Below, piece by piece: positions 34,458 to 42,022 of a stretch of DNA of 64,000 bases. The notes beneath the pieces are model-generated. The model saw only the letters and a program-made list of their open reading frames with translations. It was not told the DNA's origin and ran no database searches. The stretch is from the NCBI GenBank assembly GCA_036267255.1, contig DATAWK010000053.1:248001-312000 (forward strand). Direction: 5' to 3'. Made by a program: the position numbers and the translations under genes. Source of the DNA: DATAWK01 sp036267255. GTDB lineage: Bacteria > Acidobacteriota > Terriglobia > Terriglobales > Acidobacteriaceae. The first letter of the stretch is position 1; the number at the start of each line of letters is the position of its first letter.

Positions 34458-35084
34458 TTATCGCATCTTCAGCAACAATGCGCGCAACGCCTGTCCACGA
34501 TGACTGATCGTGTGCTTGCTCTCCAGGTCCAGTTCCGCCATCGTGCAGCCCCGCGACGGCAGATAAAACAGTGGATCGTATCCAAACCCGCCGCTGCCGC
34601 GCGGCTCATGCAGCATCATGCCTTCGACCGTACCTTCCGCGCATGTCAGAATTTCCCCATTGCTTGCCGTGGCCAGTACGCATCGGTAGCGTGCTGTGCG
34701 ATCTCGATCCGGCACAGAGCGCAGGTTCTCCAGCAGGAAAAGATTGTTGGCTGCATCGGCAGCCAGGTCCACGCGAAATCCGGCATCGCTCGCGTATCGT
34801 GCCGAACGTACGCCCGGAGCACCTTGCAGCGCGTCCACCTCCAGCCCGGAATCATCCGCCAGCACCACGCATCCCTCGGCACGGTTGCTGTAGTACATCG
34901 CCTTGCTGCAGGCATTTTCCGCAAACGTCGCACCATCTTCCGGTGCAGCAGGAATGGAGTTCAAGCCAGGCAGCGGTTCGATGCGAAACTCTCCGCTATA
35001 CGCATCGGCGGCAACGCGAAAATCGCGCAGTTTGCCGGCATTGGTCGTCGCTACAAAAAGTTGTATCGGCATAGAAAATCGCAT
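34458..35084 (-). CDS. rdgB: XTP/dITP diphosphatase (RdgB/HAM1)
   Basis: This is a protein of about 208 residues. Canonical motifs are FVATTNAGKLRDF at the N-terminus, ENACSKAMYYSN, the metal-binding VLADDSGLEVDALQGAPGV and the substrate motif GFGYDPLFYLP, with SHRGQALRAL near the end. The enzyme hydrolyses dITP, dXTP and XTP to monophosphates, cleaning the nucleotide pool. ATG 35084 (MRFSMPIQ) or ATG 35072 (MPIQLF) begins the real protein; upstream frame has no support. Neither has a clear Shine-Dalgarno. It lies between the glycosylase gene and the TauE gene. Confidence 0.93.
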   Translation of the reverse strand: MRFSMPIQLFVATTNAGKLRDFRVAADAYSGEFRIEPLPGLNSIPAAPEDGATFAENACSKAMYYSNRAEGCVVLADDSGLEVDALQGAPGVRSARYASDAGFRVDLAADAANNLFLLENLRSVPDRDRTARYRCVLATASNGEILTCAEGTVEGMMLHEPRGSGGFGYDPLFYLPSRGCTMAELDLESKHTISHRGQALRALLLKMR

Positions 35085-35158
35085 AGAAATTATTGGAAGA
35101 ATGCATCGCAATGCATTCCCATAGACAACAATCAGCTCAGTGTACGCGACGGAGAAAA

Positions 35159-35860
35159 CTAAAGTCGCTGCGGCAGAAACATCTCCAGCGGGCATCCCGC
35201 GCATTTCGCCACGCTACCGCAATGTCGCTTGCCCACTTCGACAATCAGCGCATGGAACTCCTTCGCATCGGCTACTTCCGTATCCTGCATCCGTCGCTCC
35301 AGCATGGTCGTTGCCAAAGCACGCAACGCATGATCGCTGGCGGTCGCTGTCAGCAGTCCATGACGCACCGTCACACGCCGCAGATACTCATCGACGACAA
35401 TCGCCGGATGGTCCAGCGCGTAGAGCAGGATGGCGTCGGCTGTTTCCGGTCCCACCCCGGGTAGCGAAAGCAGTTGTGGGCGCGCCACACTCGCAACCTG
35501 CCGGCATAGTCTGTCGAGCGAGCCGTCGTATTGCTCGTCCAGAAAATCGACAAATGCGAGGATCGAAGCAGCCTTCCGCTGCACAAATCCCGATGGGCGA
35601 ATCAGCTCTCGCAGCGTTGCTGCCGGTGTTTTGCGAATGCCATCGATGTGCAGCAATCCCGCTGTGCGCAAATTTTCCAGGGACCGTTCGACGCTGCGCC
35701 AGGCAGTTGCCTGCGTCAGATAGGCGCCTACGATCATTTCAAACCGCGTCTCTGCCGGCCACCAGTGTTGCGGCCCATAGGCGGCGAAGAGTGCCGCAAC
35801 CATCGCCTGCAACGCTTTCGCTGCCGTTGCCTGTTGCGCGGCAGATTGTCCGGGCGGCAT
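35159..35860 (-). CDS. HhH-GPD DNA glycosylase, EndoIII-like / MagIII-like
   Basis: This is a 233-residue protein from ATG 35860 (MPPGQSAAQ). It has the helix-hairpin-helix LLSLPGVGPETADAILLYAL followed by catalytic Asp in AIVVDEYLRRV. EndoIII has a Lys in this hairpin (GVGRKTA), but here it is Glu (GVGPETA), and the Fe-S cluster motif has only three Cys (CGSVAKCAGC with no fourth). This fits a monofunctional glycosylase such as Helicobacter MagIII (3-methyladenine), whose motif is G-I-G-K-E-S-A-D-A-I. It starts 5 bp after the TPR gene and belongs to a minus-strand run. Substrate is inference. Confidence 0.85.
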   Translation of the reverse strand: MPPGQSAAQQATAAKALQAMVAALFAAYGPQHWWPAETRFEMIVGAYLTQATAWRSVERSLENLRTAGLLHIDGIRKTPAATLRELIRPSGFVQRKAASILAFVDFLDEQYDGSLDRLCRQVASVARPQLLSLPGVGPETADAILLYALDHPAIVVDEYLRRVTVRHGLLTATASDHALRALATTMLERRMQDTEVADAKEFHALIVEVGKRHCGSVAKCAGCPLEMFLPQRL

Positions 35861-35865
35861 TTTCC

Positions 35866-36270
35866 TTACAGTTGCGGCTCGCTCGGTTTTCCTGATTTGT
35901 TTTTCAGCTCGTGCTTCCATCCCAGAATCCGCGCTTTCGTCGCTTCCGCTTCTGCCTCCGGCACCTGCCCCTTCATCTGGTACAGAATCGAAAGCCGTGT
36001 GTGCACCAGCACATCCTCCGGATCTTTTTCTTCCAGATGCTTTGCCTCGGCGATTGCTTCCTCCAGTTGCCCGGCATCCTGCAGCACGCGGATCAATCCA
36101 TGCCACGCATCGTAGAACGAAGCGTCGCAGTGCAAAGACAGCCGAAACGCGGCAATGGCCGCCGTCAGGTTGCCGTCGGCAATGTGGTCCACGGCCCGGT
36201 AATAGTGTTCTTCCGCTGCCTGCCGAACAGCAGGGTCAACCACAGTCATAGCGGATTCCATCTCGCTCAT
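35866..36270 (-). CDS. Small TPR-repeat protein
   Basis: This protein of about 134 residues starts at ATG 36270 (MSEMESAM) or GTG 36282. It contains two to three TPR units: AEEHYYRAVDHIADGNLTAA, FYDAWHGLIRVLQDAGQLEE and VLVHTRLSILYQMKGQVPEA. It ends with a Lys-rich tail. TPRs mediate protein-protein contacts; there is no signal peptide or catalytic motif. It lies 75 bp after motB and 5 bp before the glycosylase gene, so they may be cotranscribed. Confidence 0.78.
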   Translation of the reverse strand: MSEMESAMTVVDPAVRQAAEEHYYRAVDHIADGNLTAAIAAFRLSLHCDASFYDAWHGLIRVLQDAGQLEEAIAEAKHLEEKDPEDVLVHTRLSILYQMKGQVPEAEAEATKARILGWKHELKNKSGKPSEPQL

Positions 36271-36345
36271 CGGAATGCTCACACAACACTATTCTATGGC
36301 CAACGAAGATAGCAGTCCTGGCCACGCATGTTTCAGCGAAGCCGA

Positions 36346-37506
36346 TCAATGCTCGATCGGTGCTGGCTGCGTAACCGCGGCGGAAGGCTTGGTTGTCGGT
36401 GAACTGGAGGATGATTTGGCTTTCTGCGCATCGGGCTTTTCGACTGCCGTGTGCAGCGAATACAAGGCGTTCAGCAAATTCCGCCGTACGGGACTCATTG
36501 TTTCCGGCGCGTTTTGCTGGGCGGGCGACGAGGTTACGCCCGATCGCATCCCTTGTGCGAACATTTGTCCAATGCTGGCCGGTTCCGCTCTTTTTGTTGG
36601 AGCTTCCGGGCTTAGCGTAGGCCGAGATGCGGAGAGAGATGCCGGCACCATTGCAGGCACGTATACGCTCGCAGGCATTGCCGGTGCTGCATGAGAGCTT
36701 TGCGCAATCGCCTTTGGACTGCCGGAACGCTTGTGAACGTCCTTGCCAAAAAACAGTTCTTCACGATGGTCAATATGCGGCAGCACAATGATGTCCACGC
36801 GCCGATTCCGGCTGCGTCCCTCTGCGGTGGCATTGCTCGCAATGGGATGATATTCCGCATACCCCGCTGCCGATAAGCGGGATGGAGCTACATGACTGTT
36901 CTCAATAAAAATCTGCGCCAGCTTGGTCGCGCGTCCGGTGGAAAGCTCCCAGTTCGATGGAAACTCGCTATCGTGAATGGGCACATTGTCCGTATGCCCT
37001 TCGATGCGCACATCGTAGGGCGTAACCGCCAGAGCGCTGCCAATGGCCAGCAACGTATGCATGGAATCCGGAATGGGCGTTGCCGAAGCGGTTTCAAAAA
37101 AACCGGCAGCGCGCAAAGAGATAACCAGTCCATCGCGACCCACCTCGACCGTCACGGTGCGATGGGCAATCTCTTCCGCCAACAGGTTGTCCAGCCGCGC
37201 CTTCATCTTCTGCAGGTCGGCCATCGTTTTCGGCGACGCATCCAGATCCTCTCCCATCACCACAGTGGCGGTGTTGGGCGCTCCCGCAATACTGTCCAGG
37301 TTCGGCGAGGTGCTGGTCGCAGGAAAGATACCCATGGTTTGAAAGGCGGAATGGATGGCGTGTTCCACCTGCTGGGCTTTTCGCTTGTCCGATTGCGAAG
37401 AAGCAAACAGCACCACGAAAAACGCAAACAGCAGCGTGATGAAATCCGCATACGAGACCAGCCATCGCTCATGGTTCACGTGGTCATGTTTTTTCTTGCG
37501 GCTCAT
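36346..37506 (-). CDS. motB: Flagellar stator protein MotB
   Basis: This is a 386-residue protein. The N-terminal membrane helix carries the proton-binding Asp in VSYADFITLLFAFFVVLF (Asp about 22). A plug and linker follow, then an OmpA-like peptidoglycan-binding domain at about 145-265 with YDVRIEGHTDNVPI, NWELSTGRA and NRRVDIIVLP. A long low-complexity C-terminal tail (about 265-386), rich in Pro, Ser and Ala, goes beyond the E. coli length (308 aa). The start codon overlaps the motA stop by 4 nt, so the two are translationally coupled. Confidence 0.94.
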   Translation of the reverse strand: MSRKKKHDHVNHERWLVSYADFITLLFAFFVVLFASSQSDKRKAQQVEHAIHSAFQTMGIFPATSTSPNLDSIAGAPNTATVVMGEDLDASPKTMADLQKMKARLDNLLAEEIAHRTVTVEVGRDGLVISLRAAGFFETASATPIPDSMHTLLAIGSALAVTPYDVRIEGHTDNVPIHDSEFPSNWELSTGRATKLAQIFIENSHVAPSRLSAAGYAEYHPIASNATAEGRSRNRRVDIIVLPHIDHREELFFGKDVHKRSGSPKAIAQSSHAAPAMPASVYVPAMVPASLSASRPTLSPEAPTKRAEPASIGQMFAQGMRSGVTSSPAQQNAPETMSPVRRNLLNALYSLHTAVEKPDAQKAKSSSSSPTTKPSAAVTQPAPIEH

Positions 37507-38282
37507 GCCTTCACTGCCTCGGCATCGGGTTGCTGTTGTTGCTCCCCTAGAAAGGTTTTCAGCTTCAACTCCACCATGCGCGGGTTCATGCCCTCCATGA
37601 TGGAGATGACTCCTTCCAGCATCATTTCTTTTTGCACCTGTTCTTCACGATGGCGAATCTTCAGCTTGCCCGCGGAAGGTAGAAAGAACAGATTGGCAAA
37701 GCCCACTCCATAGATGGTGGCGACAAAGGCTACAGCAATGCCGCGTCCCACTTCATTGATATTGTCCAGGTGCTGCATCACCTGAATCAGTCCCAGCACG
37801 GCGCCAATGATGCCCACCGTCGGAGAATATCCTCCCGCCGACTCAAAAACCTGCGGAATGCGTTCTTCCGTTTCTCCTTGATTGTCCAGTTCCAGTTGCA
37901 TGATCTTGCGCAGCTCTGCCGGCTCGGTTCCGTCTACTGCCAGCATCAATGCCTGCTTTAGAAAAGGTTCGTGCACGTTGCCAAGGTCCGCATCGAGAGA
38001 GACGATGCCGCTGCGTCGGGCCTTGTTTGCGAATTCGACCAGTTGCGTCACCACGGCATTGCCGTCCGGCTCCGTGCTGAAGAAGACGCGCACCAGTTGT
38101 TTGAACGCACTCAGCACAGTACCCAACGGAAATTGCAGCAGGATGGCGCCAATCGTACCGCCCAGCACAATGATGGCTGCCGTCGGCTGCAGGATCTGGC
38201 GCAGGCTGCCGCCTTCCATCATCATGCCGGCCAATATGCCGCCCAGGGCCAGAACTACTCCGCCAAAACTGCTCTTATCCAT
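37503..38282 (-). CDS. motA: Flagellar stator protein MotA
   Basis: This 259-residue membrane protein has four hydrophobic segments and the N-terminal sequence MDKSSFGGVVLALGGILAG seen in the MotA/PomA family of Gram-negative bacteria. The PTVGIIGAVLGLIQVMQHL segment (about 150-170) contains residues lining the ion path, and the cytoplasmic loop includes an EERIPQVFESAGG stretch. With MotB it forms the torque-generating ion channel. It lies 44 bp after flbD. The motB gene starts inside its stop codon. Confidence 0.94.
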   Translation of the reverse strand: MDKSSFGGVVLALGGILAGMMMEGGSLRQILQPTAAIIVLGGTIGAILLQFPLGTVLSAFKQLVRVFFSTEPDGNAVVTQLVEFANKARRSGIVSLDADLGNVHEPFLKQALMLAVDGTEPAELRKIMQLELDNQGETEERIPQVFESAGGYSPTVGIIGAVLGLIQVMQHLDNINEVGRGIAVAFVATIYGVGFANLFFLPSAGKLKIRHREEQVQKEMMLEGVISIMEGMNPRMVELKLKTFLGEQQQQPDAEAVKA

Positions 38283-38326
38283 GATCTGCTCCGGTTTGCT
38301 CTGCGTGGAATGGTTGGGAGGACAGC

Positions 38327-38674
38327 TTAATCACTGTCACGCCGCCGCCGTCTCCAGCTGTCGTCACTATCGGCATTCGCATTGGCTGCAGTGTGGGCCG
38401 CTTCCACAGCGTTGCCCGCCGCTTTCGCTCCGGTAGCGCTTCCTCTGGCCGAAGCGCTCTCTGCCACAACAACCTGCTGGTTGGGAAAGGCCACGCGCAA
38501 CAGTTCCGCGCGATATTCCATCACGCGTGCCATCAGCTCCTCGCATGATTCCGACACGACAATCTTTTCGCCTGTTACCAGCGTGATGACCGTATCCGGA
38601 TTAGCCTCCGCATAACGGATCAGGTCGCTGTTCAGCACCATCGCTTCGCCATTTAAACGGGTGAGTAAAATCAT
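38327..38674 (-). CDS. flbD: FlbD-family flagellar protein
   Basis: This is a 115-residue protein from ATG 38674. The first 60 residues match the FlbD/FlgE-adjacent family: MILLTRLNGEAMVLNSDLI, AEANPDTVITLVTGEKIVVSE, then a helix. FlbD is usually found beside motA or flgE and its role in motor or hook assembly is not settled. The C-terminal half is Ala/Asn-rich and likely disordered. The order flbD-motA-motB is a common flagellar arrangement. A GCCGATAC motif 42 bp upstream (minus strand, 38716-38723) resembles a sigma-28 -10 box. Confidence 0.85.
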   Translation of the reverse strand: MILLTRLNGEAMVLNSDLIRYAEANPDTVITLVTGEKIVVSESCEELMARVMEYRAELLRVAFPNQQVVVAESASARGSATGAKAAGNAVEAAHTAANANADSDDSWRRRRRDSD

Positions 38675-38990
38675 TCTCGTAATCCTTGGCCTGGAATCAT
38701 CCGGCCTCATCTCCTGTATCGGCAAAGAGTAGAAAAAAGTTCACCTTCTATAGAGAAGAAGAGAGACCGGCGCTGCAGTCAGCAGCCCAGTCATTACAGA
38801 GCAGAATCACGCGCAGATTTTTGCATTGGTCTGTAAAGTGCCTCGCACTCGCGCCGATGAAGCCTGTGAGTGCGGAATTCCTTACCGTGCGGACCGTTCC
38901 ATAGCTTCTCTGCAATCGCAGGCAGGCAACCGGGCACCCCAGGACAGGAATTGCGCCAACCACCAACTCAATCGAACCAGGAGCGAATAT
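38675..38990. other. Divergent flbD-motAB / flagellin promoter region
   Basis: This 316-bp region separates the minus-strand motility genes from flagellin. It holds the strong sigma-28 box of flagellin (38834-38860) and, on the minus strand, a GCCGATAC (complement of 38716-38723) with a weak TGAACTTT-like -35 about 16 bp away. No coding frame is convincing here. Confidence 0.6.
38834..38860 (+). promoter_or_regulatory. Sigma-28 (FliA) promoter of flagellin
   Basis: TAAA at 38834-38837, then exactly 15 bp, then GCCGATGA at 38853-38860, matches the sigma-28 consensus TAAA-N15-GCCGATAA at all but one base. It lies 130 bp upstream of the flagellin ATG, giving a leader of about 120 nt. Confidence 0.85.
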
Positions 38991-39893
38991 ATGTCCTTGG
39001 GTGTCTTAAATAACATCTCCGCAATCTACGCGGAGAATAACCTGAACCAGACGCAGTCCAGCTTGCAGAACGTGCTGACTCAGCTTTCGTCTGGCTCGCG
39101 CATTAACTCCGGTGCCGACGATGCCGCTGGCCTTTCTCTGGCAGATGGTCTCCAGGCCAATGAAACCGCTCTGACCCAGTCCTCCATGAACGCCAGCGAT
39201 GGCTCCGGCATGTTGCAGACTGCTGACGGCGCCCTCTCGCAGGTCACCACGCTGTTGAACCGTGCCGTAACCCTGGCCACGGAAGCATCCAACGGAACCA
39301 TGAATTCAACGCAGGATGCGGCTGCCAACCAGGAATTTCAATCGATCCTGGCGGAAATCAACAACATCGGTTCCACCACCACATATAACGGTCAGGCTGT
39401 CTTTGGCAGCACCACCGACATCTACACCGGTGACGGCACAACGGCCGGCGGCTCCATCGATGCGCTGACTGTCTCTGCACTGGCCAGCGCTACCGTCGGC
39501 GATGCCAACGGTACATTGACTTACACCGCAGCCGCTGGTGCCGTTCCGGCAACCATCAGCTACGCAACCGGAACCCAGGCCGACCTGTCTGCCGATACTT
39601 TGACCACATCTGCGGCTGCACAGACGGCTTTGACCGACGTAACCAATGCGATCACCGATGTTGCCGGACAGCGCGGCTATCTTGGTTCGCAGATCAACAC
39701 GTTGAATGCAGTTTCCAACGTCGAGAGCACGCAGCAGGAGAACCTGGCCTCTGCATCGAACAACGTCCTTGCCACCAACTACGGACAGGCCACTTCACAA
39801 ATGTCCAGCGACGAAATTCTGAGCCAGACCGGTATCAGCGCCCTGGCCCAGGCCAACTCCGTGCAGCAGGAAGTCCTCAAGCTGCTGCAGTAA
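38991..39893 (+). CDS. fliC: Flagellin
   Basis: This 300-residue filament protein starts at ATG 38991, fixed by AGGAG 7 nt upstream. The N-terminal D0/D1 domain is NNISAIYAENNLNQTQSSL and QLSSGSRINSGADDAAGLSL; the C-terminal D1/D0 includes NVESTQQENLASASNNVLAT and ANSVQQEVLKLLQ. The central domain of about 120 residues is short, Thr/Ala-rich and low in charge, so D3 is reduced. The gene has a near-consensus sigma-28 promoter and its own terminator. Only one flagellin gene is in this window. Confidence 0.96.
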   Translation: MSLGVLNNISAIYAENNLNQTQSSLQNVLTQLSSGSRINSGADDAAGLSLADGLQANETALTQSSMNASDGSGMLQTADGALSQVTTLLNRAVTLATEASNGTMNSTQDAAANQEFQSILAEINNIGSTTTYNGQAVFGSTTDIYTGDGTTAGGSIDALTVSALASATVGDANGTLTYTAAAGAVPATISYATGTQADLSADTLTTSAAAQTALTDVTNAITDVAGQRGYLGSQINTLNAVSNVESTQQENLASASNNVLATNYGQATSQMSSDEILSQTGISALAQANSVQQEVLKLLQ

Positions 39894-39910
39894 CAGACGA
39901 TGAACCTTGT

Positions 39911-39949
39911 GCAGGGGATGCAACGTTCGCATCTCCTGCGCGATTTTTC
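39911..39949 (+). terminator. Intrinsic terminator of flagellin
   Basis: An 11-bp stem, GCAGGGGATGC (39911-39921) with GCATCTCCTGC (39929-39939), has one G-U pair and a 7-nt loop, followed by a T-rich run (GCGATTTTTCTT) starting near 39943. The flagellin stop is at 39893. Confidence 0.82.
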
Positions 39950-40079
39950 TTAACGGAATCTTTCATTTTTTCCGGCCAGACTGGCCCTTCGGTTGCCCTC
40001 AAAAGAAAGTTGCGGGATCACGTCCCGTACCCGTACAAGAATAAAAAGCGAAAGTCGCACTTCGCAGGGAGTCATTCGG

Positions 40080-41468
40080 ATGGGAACAGTTGGTATCAGC
40101 TTCGGATCGCCAACCAGCGGACAAGGCTTCGACGTCGCCACAACGGTGAGCCAGATCACCACCAACATGCAGGCCGTCGAAACACCGTGGAAAAATCAAC
40201 TGACGCTGTTGCAAAGCGAAGACACCGCCTACACCACGCTCGGCACCGATCTGTCGAATCTCAGCACCAGTCTCTCCGCCCTGACAAATGTTGGAGGGAT
40301 ACTGAACTCGATGGATGGCTCCAGCTCGAATACCAATGTTGTGCAACTCCTCTCCGCTGGCACCACTGCCATCGCTGGCAGCCATACGATTGTCGTGAAC
40401 AGTTTGGCGCAAACCGCTTCCTACTACTCCGAAGATTTTGCCAATTCCTCCGACCTCATCAACGGAAGCCTCACCCTGACCGTAAATGGCGGCACGGCGC
40501 AAACCATCAATACCGATAGCGGCGGCGATACCCTCGCGCAATTTGCTGCCGACATCAACGATGCGGATACCGGCGTTACCGCCAATGTCATTACAGATGC
40601 CGGCGGGCAACGCTTGTCTCTGACCAGCAACACCAGCGGCGCGGTGGGAAATTTCACCATCTCTTCTACGCTGGCCGACGCGACCAACCCTTCCAATACC
40701 ATCGGTTTCACGCAGCCGCAGACCGGTACGGATGCCAGCTTCACCGTCGACGGCATCAGCGAGACCAGTTCCTCCAACACCGTCACCAATGCCATCCCCG
40801 GTGTCAGCTTTCAATTGCTCTCCGCTGCACCCACCAGTCCGGTCCAGGTGGAAATCACCAACGACAATAGTGATATCGAAACAGCCGTCAACACCTTTGT
40901 CACGGATTACAACCAGGCCGTGACCGACATGAACGCGCAGGAAGGCAACGACAGTTCCGGCTCGGCAGAGCCGCTTTACGGCAGCCCGACGCTGGCTCTT
41001 TTGCAGGAGCAGCTTGCCTCTGCGGCTTCGTTTGTGCAATCCAGCGGCAGCGGCAGCGTCACCTCGCTCACGCAGTTGGGAATTTCTCTCAACGACGACG
41101 GTACGATGACGCTGGACACCTCCGCGCTCGACAGCACGCTGAACAGCAACTTCCAGGATGTTGTGAATTTTTTTCAGCCCAGCGCCACCACCCCATCCTT
41201 TGGCGACAACTTCACCACGGCGGTCAATAACCTGGGAAACTCCGCGCCGGACGGGGCCGTTTACCTGGCACTGCAGGCGGATTCCTCCACCGAATCCACG
41301 CTCAACACCAACATCACCAATGAAAATACTTACATCACCCAGCAGACGGCGACGCTGACCACTGAGCTGAACCAGGCAAACTATACCCTCACCGAAATTC
41401 CGTCGCAGATCGATGAAATCAACGAACTCTATAGCGCAGTCACCGGATACAACGCCAACGAGCAGTAA
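40080..41468 (+). CDS. fliD: Flagellar filament capping protein FliD
   Basis: This is a 462-residue protein from ATG 40080, with AGGGAG about 9 nt upstream. The FliD N-terminal region includes FGSPTSGQGFDVATTVSQIT and the helix around VETPWKNQLTLLQSEDTAY. The hook-associated C-terminal FliD_C domain runs through VTDYNQAVTDMNAQEG, SLTQLGISLNDDGTMTLD and the final coiled segment LTTELNQANYTLTEIPSQID. The protein pentamer caps the filament and folds flagellin. fliS follows by 21 bp. No sigma-28 motif was found in the gap after flagellin. Confidence 0.93.
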   Translation: MGTVGISFGSPTSGQGFDVATTVSQITTNMQAVETPWKNQLTLLQSEDTAYTTLGTDLSNLSTSLSALTNVGGILNSMDGSSSNTNVVQLLSAGTTAIAGSHTIVVNSLAQTASYYSEDFANSSDLINGSLTLTVNGGTAQTINTDSGGDTLAQFAADINDADTGVTANVITDAGGQRLSLTSNTSGAVGNFTISSTLADATNPSNTIGFTQPQTGTDASFTVDGISETSSSNTVTNAIPGVSFQLLSAAPTSPVQVEITNDNSDIETAVNTFVTDYNQAVTDMNAQEGNDSSGSAEPLYGSPTLALLQEQLASAASFVQSSGSGSVTSLTQLGISLNDDGTMTLDTSALDSTLNSNFQDVVNFFQPSATTPSFGDNFTTAVNNLGNSAPDGAVYLALQADSSTESTLNTNITNENTYITQQTATLTTELNQANYTLTEIPSQIDEINELYSAVTGYNANEQ

Positions 41469-41489
41469 ACCGGCAAGGACAGGCATCGC

Positions 41490-41987
41490 ATGAATTATCA
41501 GCAGCAGACGCTCGCAGTAAAGAACGGTGTCGAATTGATCGTGGCGCTCTACGACGGCATGGGGCGGTTTCTTTATAACGCGACGGCATGCATCGAATCG
41601 GGCGACGTCGCTGGACGCCGTCAGAACATCAAGCGTGTCCTCGACATTCTCACCTATCTGCAGAGCAGGCTTCGTACCGATATTGGAGGGCAGCCCGCCG
41701 TGCGGCTCAGCGAGTTCTACGCTGCCATGTACTCGCAATGCGTGCTCGCCTCACGCGACAACTCCGTGGAGCTGCTGCAGGAGACCATTCGCAACATTCG
41801 CAATGTTCGGGAAGCATGGCACACCATTTCCGCCAGCGAATCGGCCCAGAGTATGCTGCCTCGCGATCGTCAGACAAGAGAAGAGCGCCTGCGTGCCATA
41901 CGGGCCAGCGCTGCCTCCGGCGCTCCTGTTGCAACGGGTCCCGCTGCAGTACCGGCAGAACCGCTGGCGCGGCGCTGGTCAGCCTAG
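41490..41987 (+). CDS. fliS: Flagellin export chaperone FliS
   Basis: This is a 165-residue helical protein. The FliS core is seen in VELIVALYDGMGRFLYNA, GRRQNIKRVLDILTYLQSRL and the DIGGQPAVRLSEFYAAMYSQ segment. It binds the flagellin C-terminus in the cytoplasm and blocks premature polymerisation. The last about 45 residues (after SAQSML) are a basic/Ala-rich tail not present in E. coli FliS (136 aa). It is cotranscribed with fliD. An ABC transporter gene is convergent 35 bp downstream. Confidence 0.9.
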   Translation: MNYQQQTLAVKNGVELIVALYDGMGRFLYNATACIESGDVAGRRQNIKRVLDILTYLQSRLRTDIGGQPAVRLSEFYAAMYSQCVLASRDNSVELLQETIRNIRNVREAWHTISASESAQSMLPRDRQTREERLRAIRASAASGAPVATGPAAVPAEPLARRWSA

Positions 41988-42022
41988 CATTTTTTGGCTA
42001 CACAACGGTCGCTGCCGATCCG

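Noticed and set aside
39999..41738. 579-codon open frame on the minus strand across fliD and fliS
   Set aside because: It lies wholly antisense to two well-recognised flagellar genes, has no ribosome site, and its translation has no recognisable domain; long antisense frames are common in GC-rich DNA.
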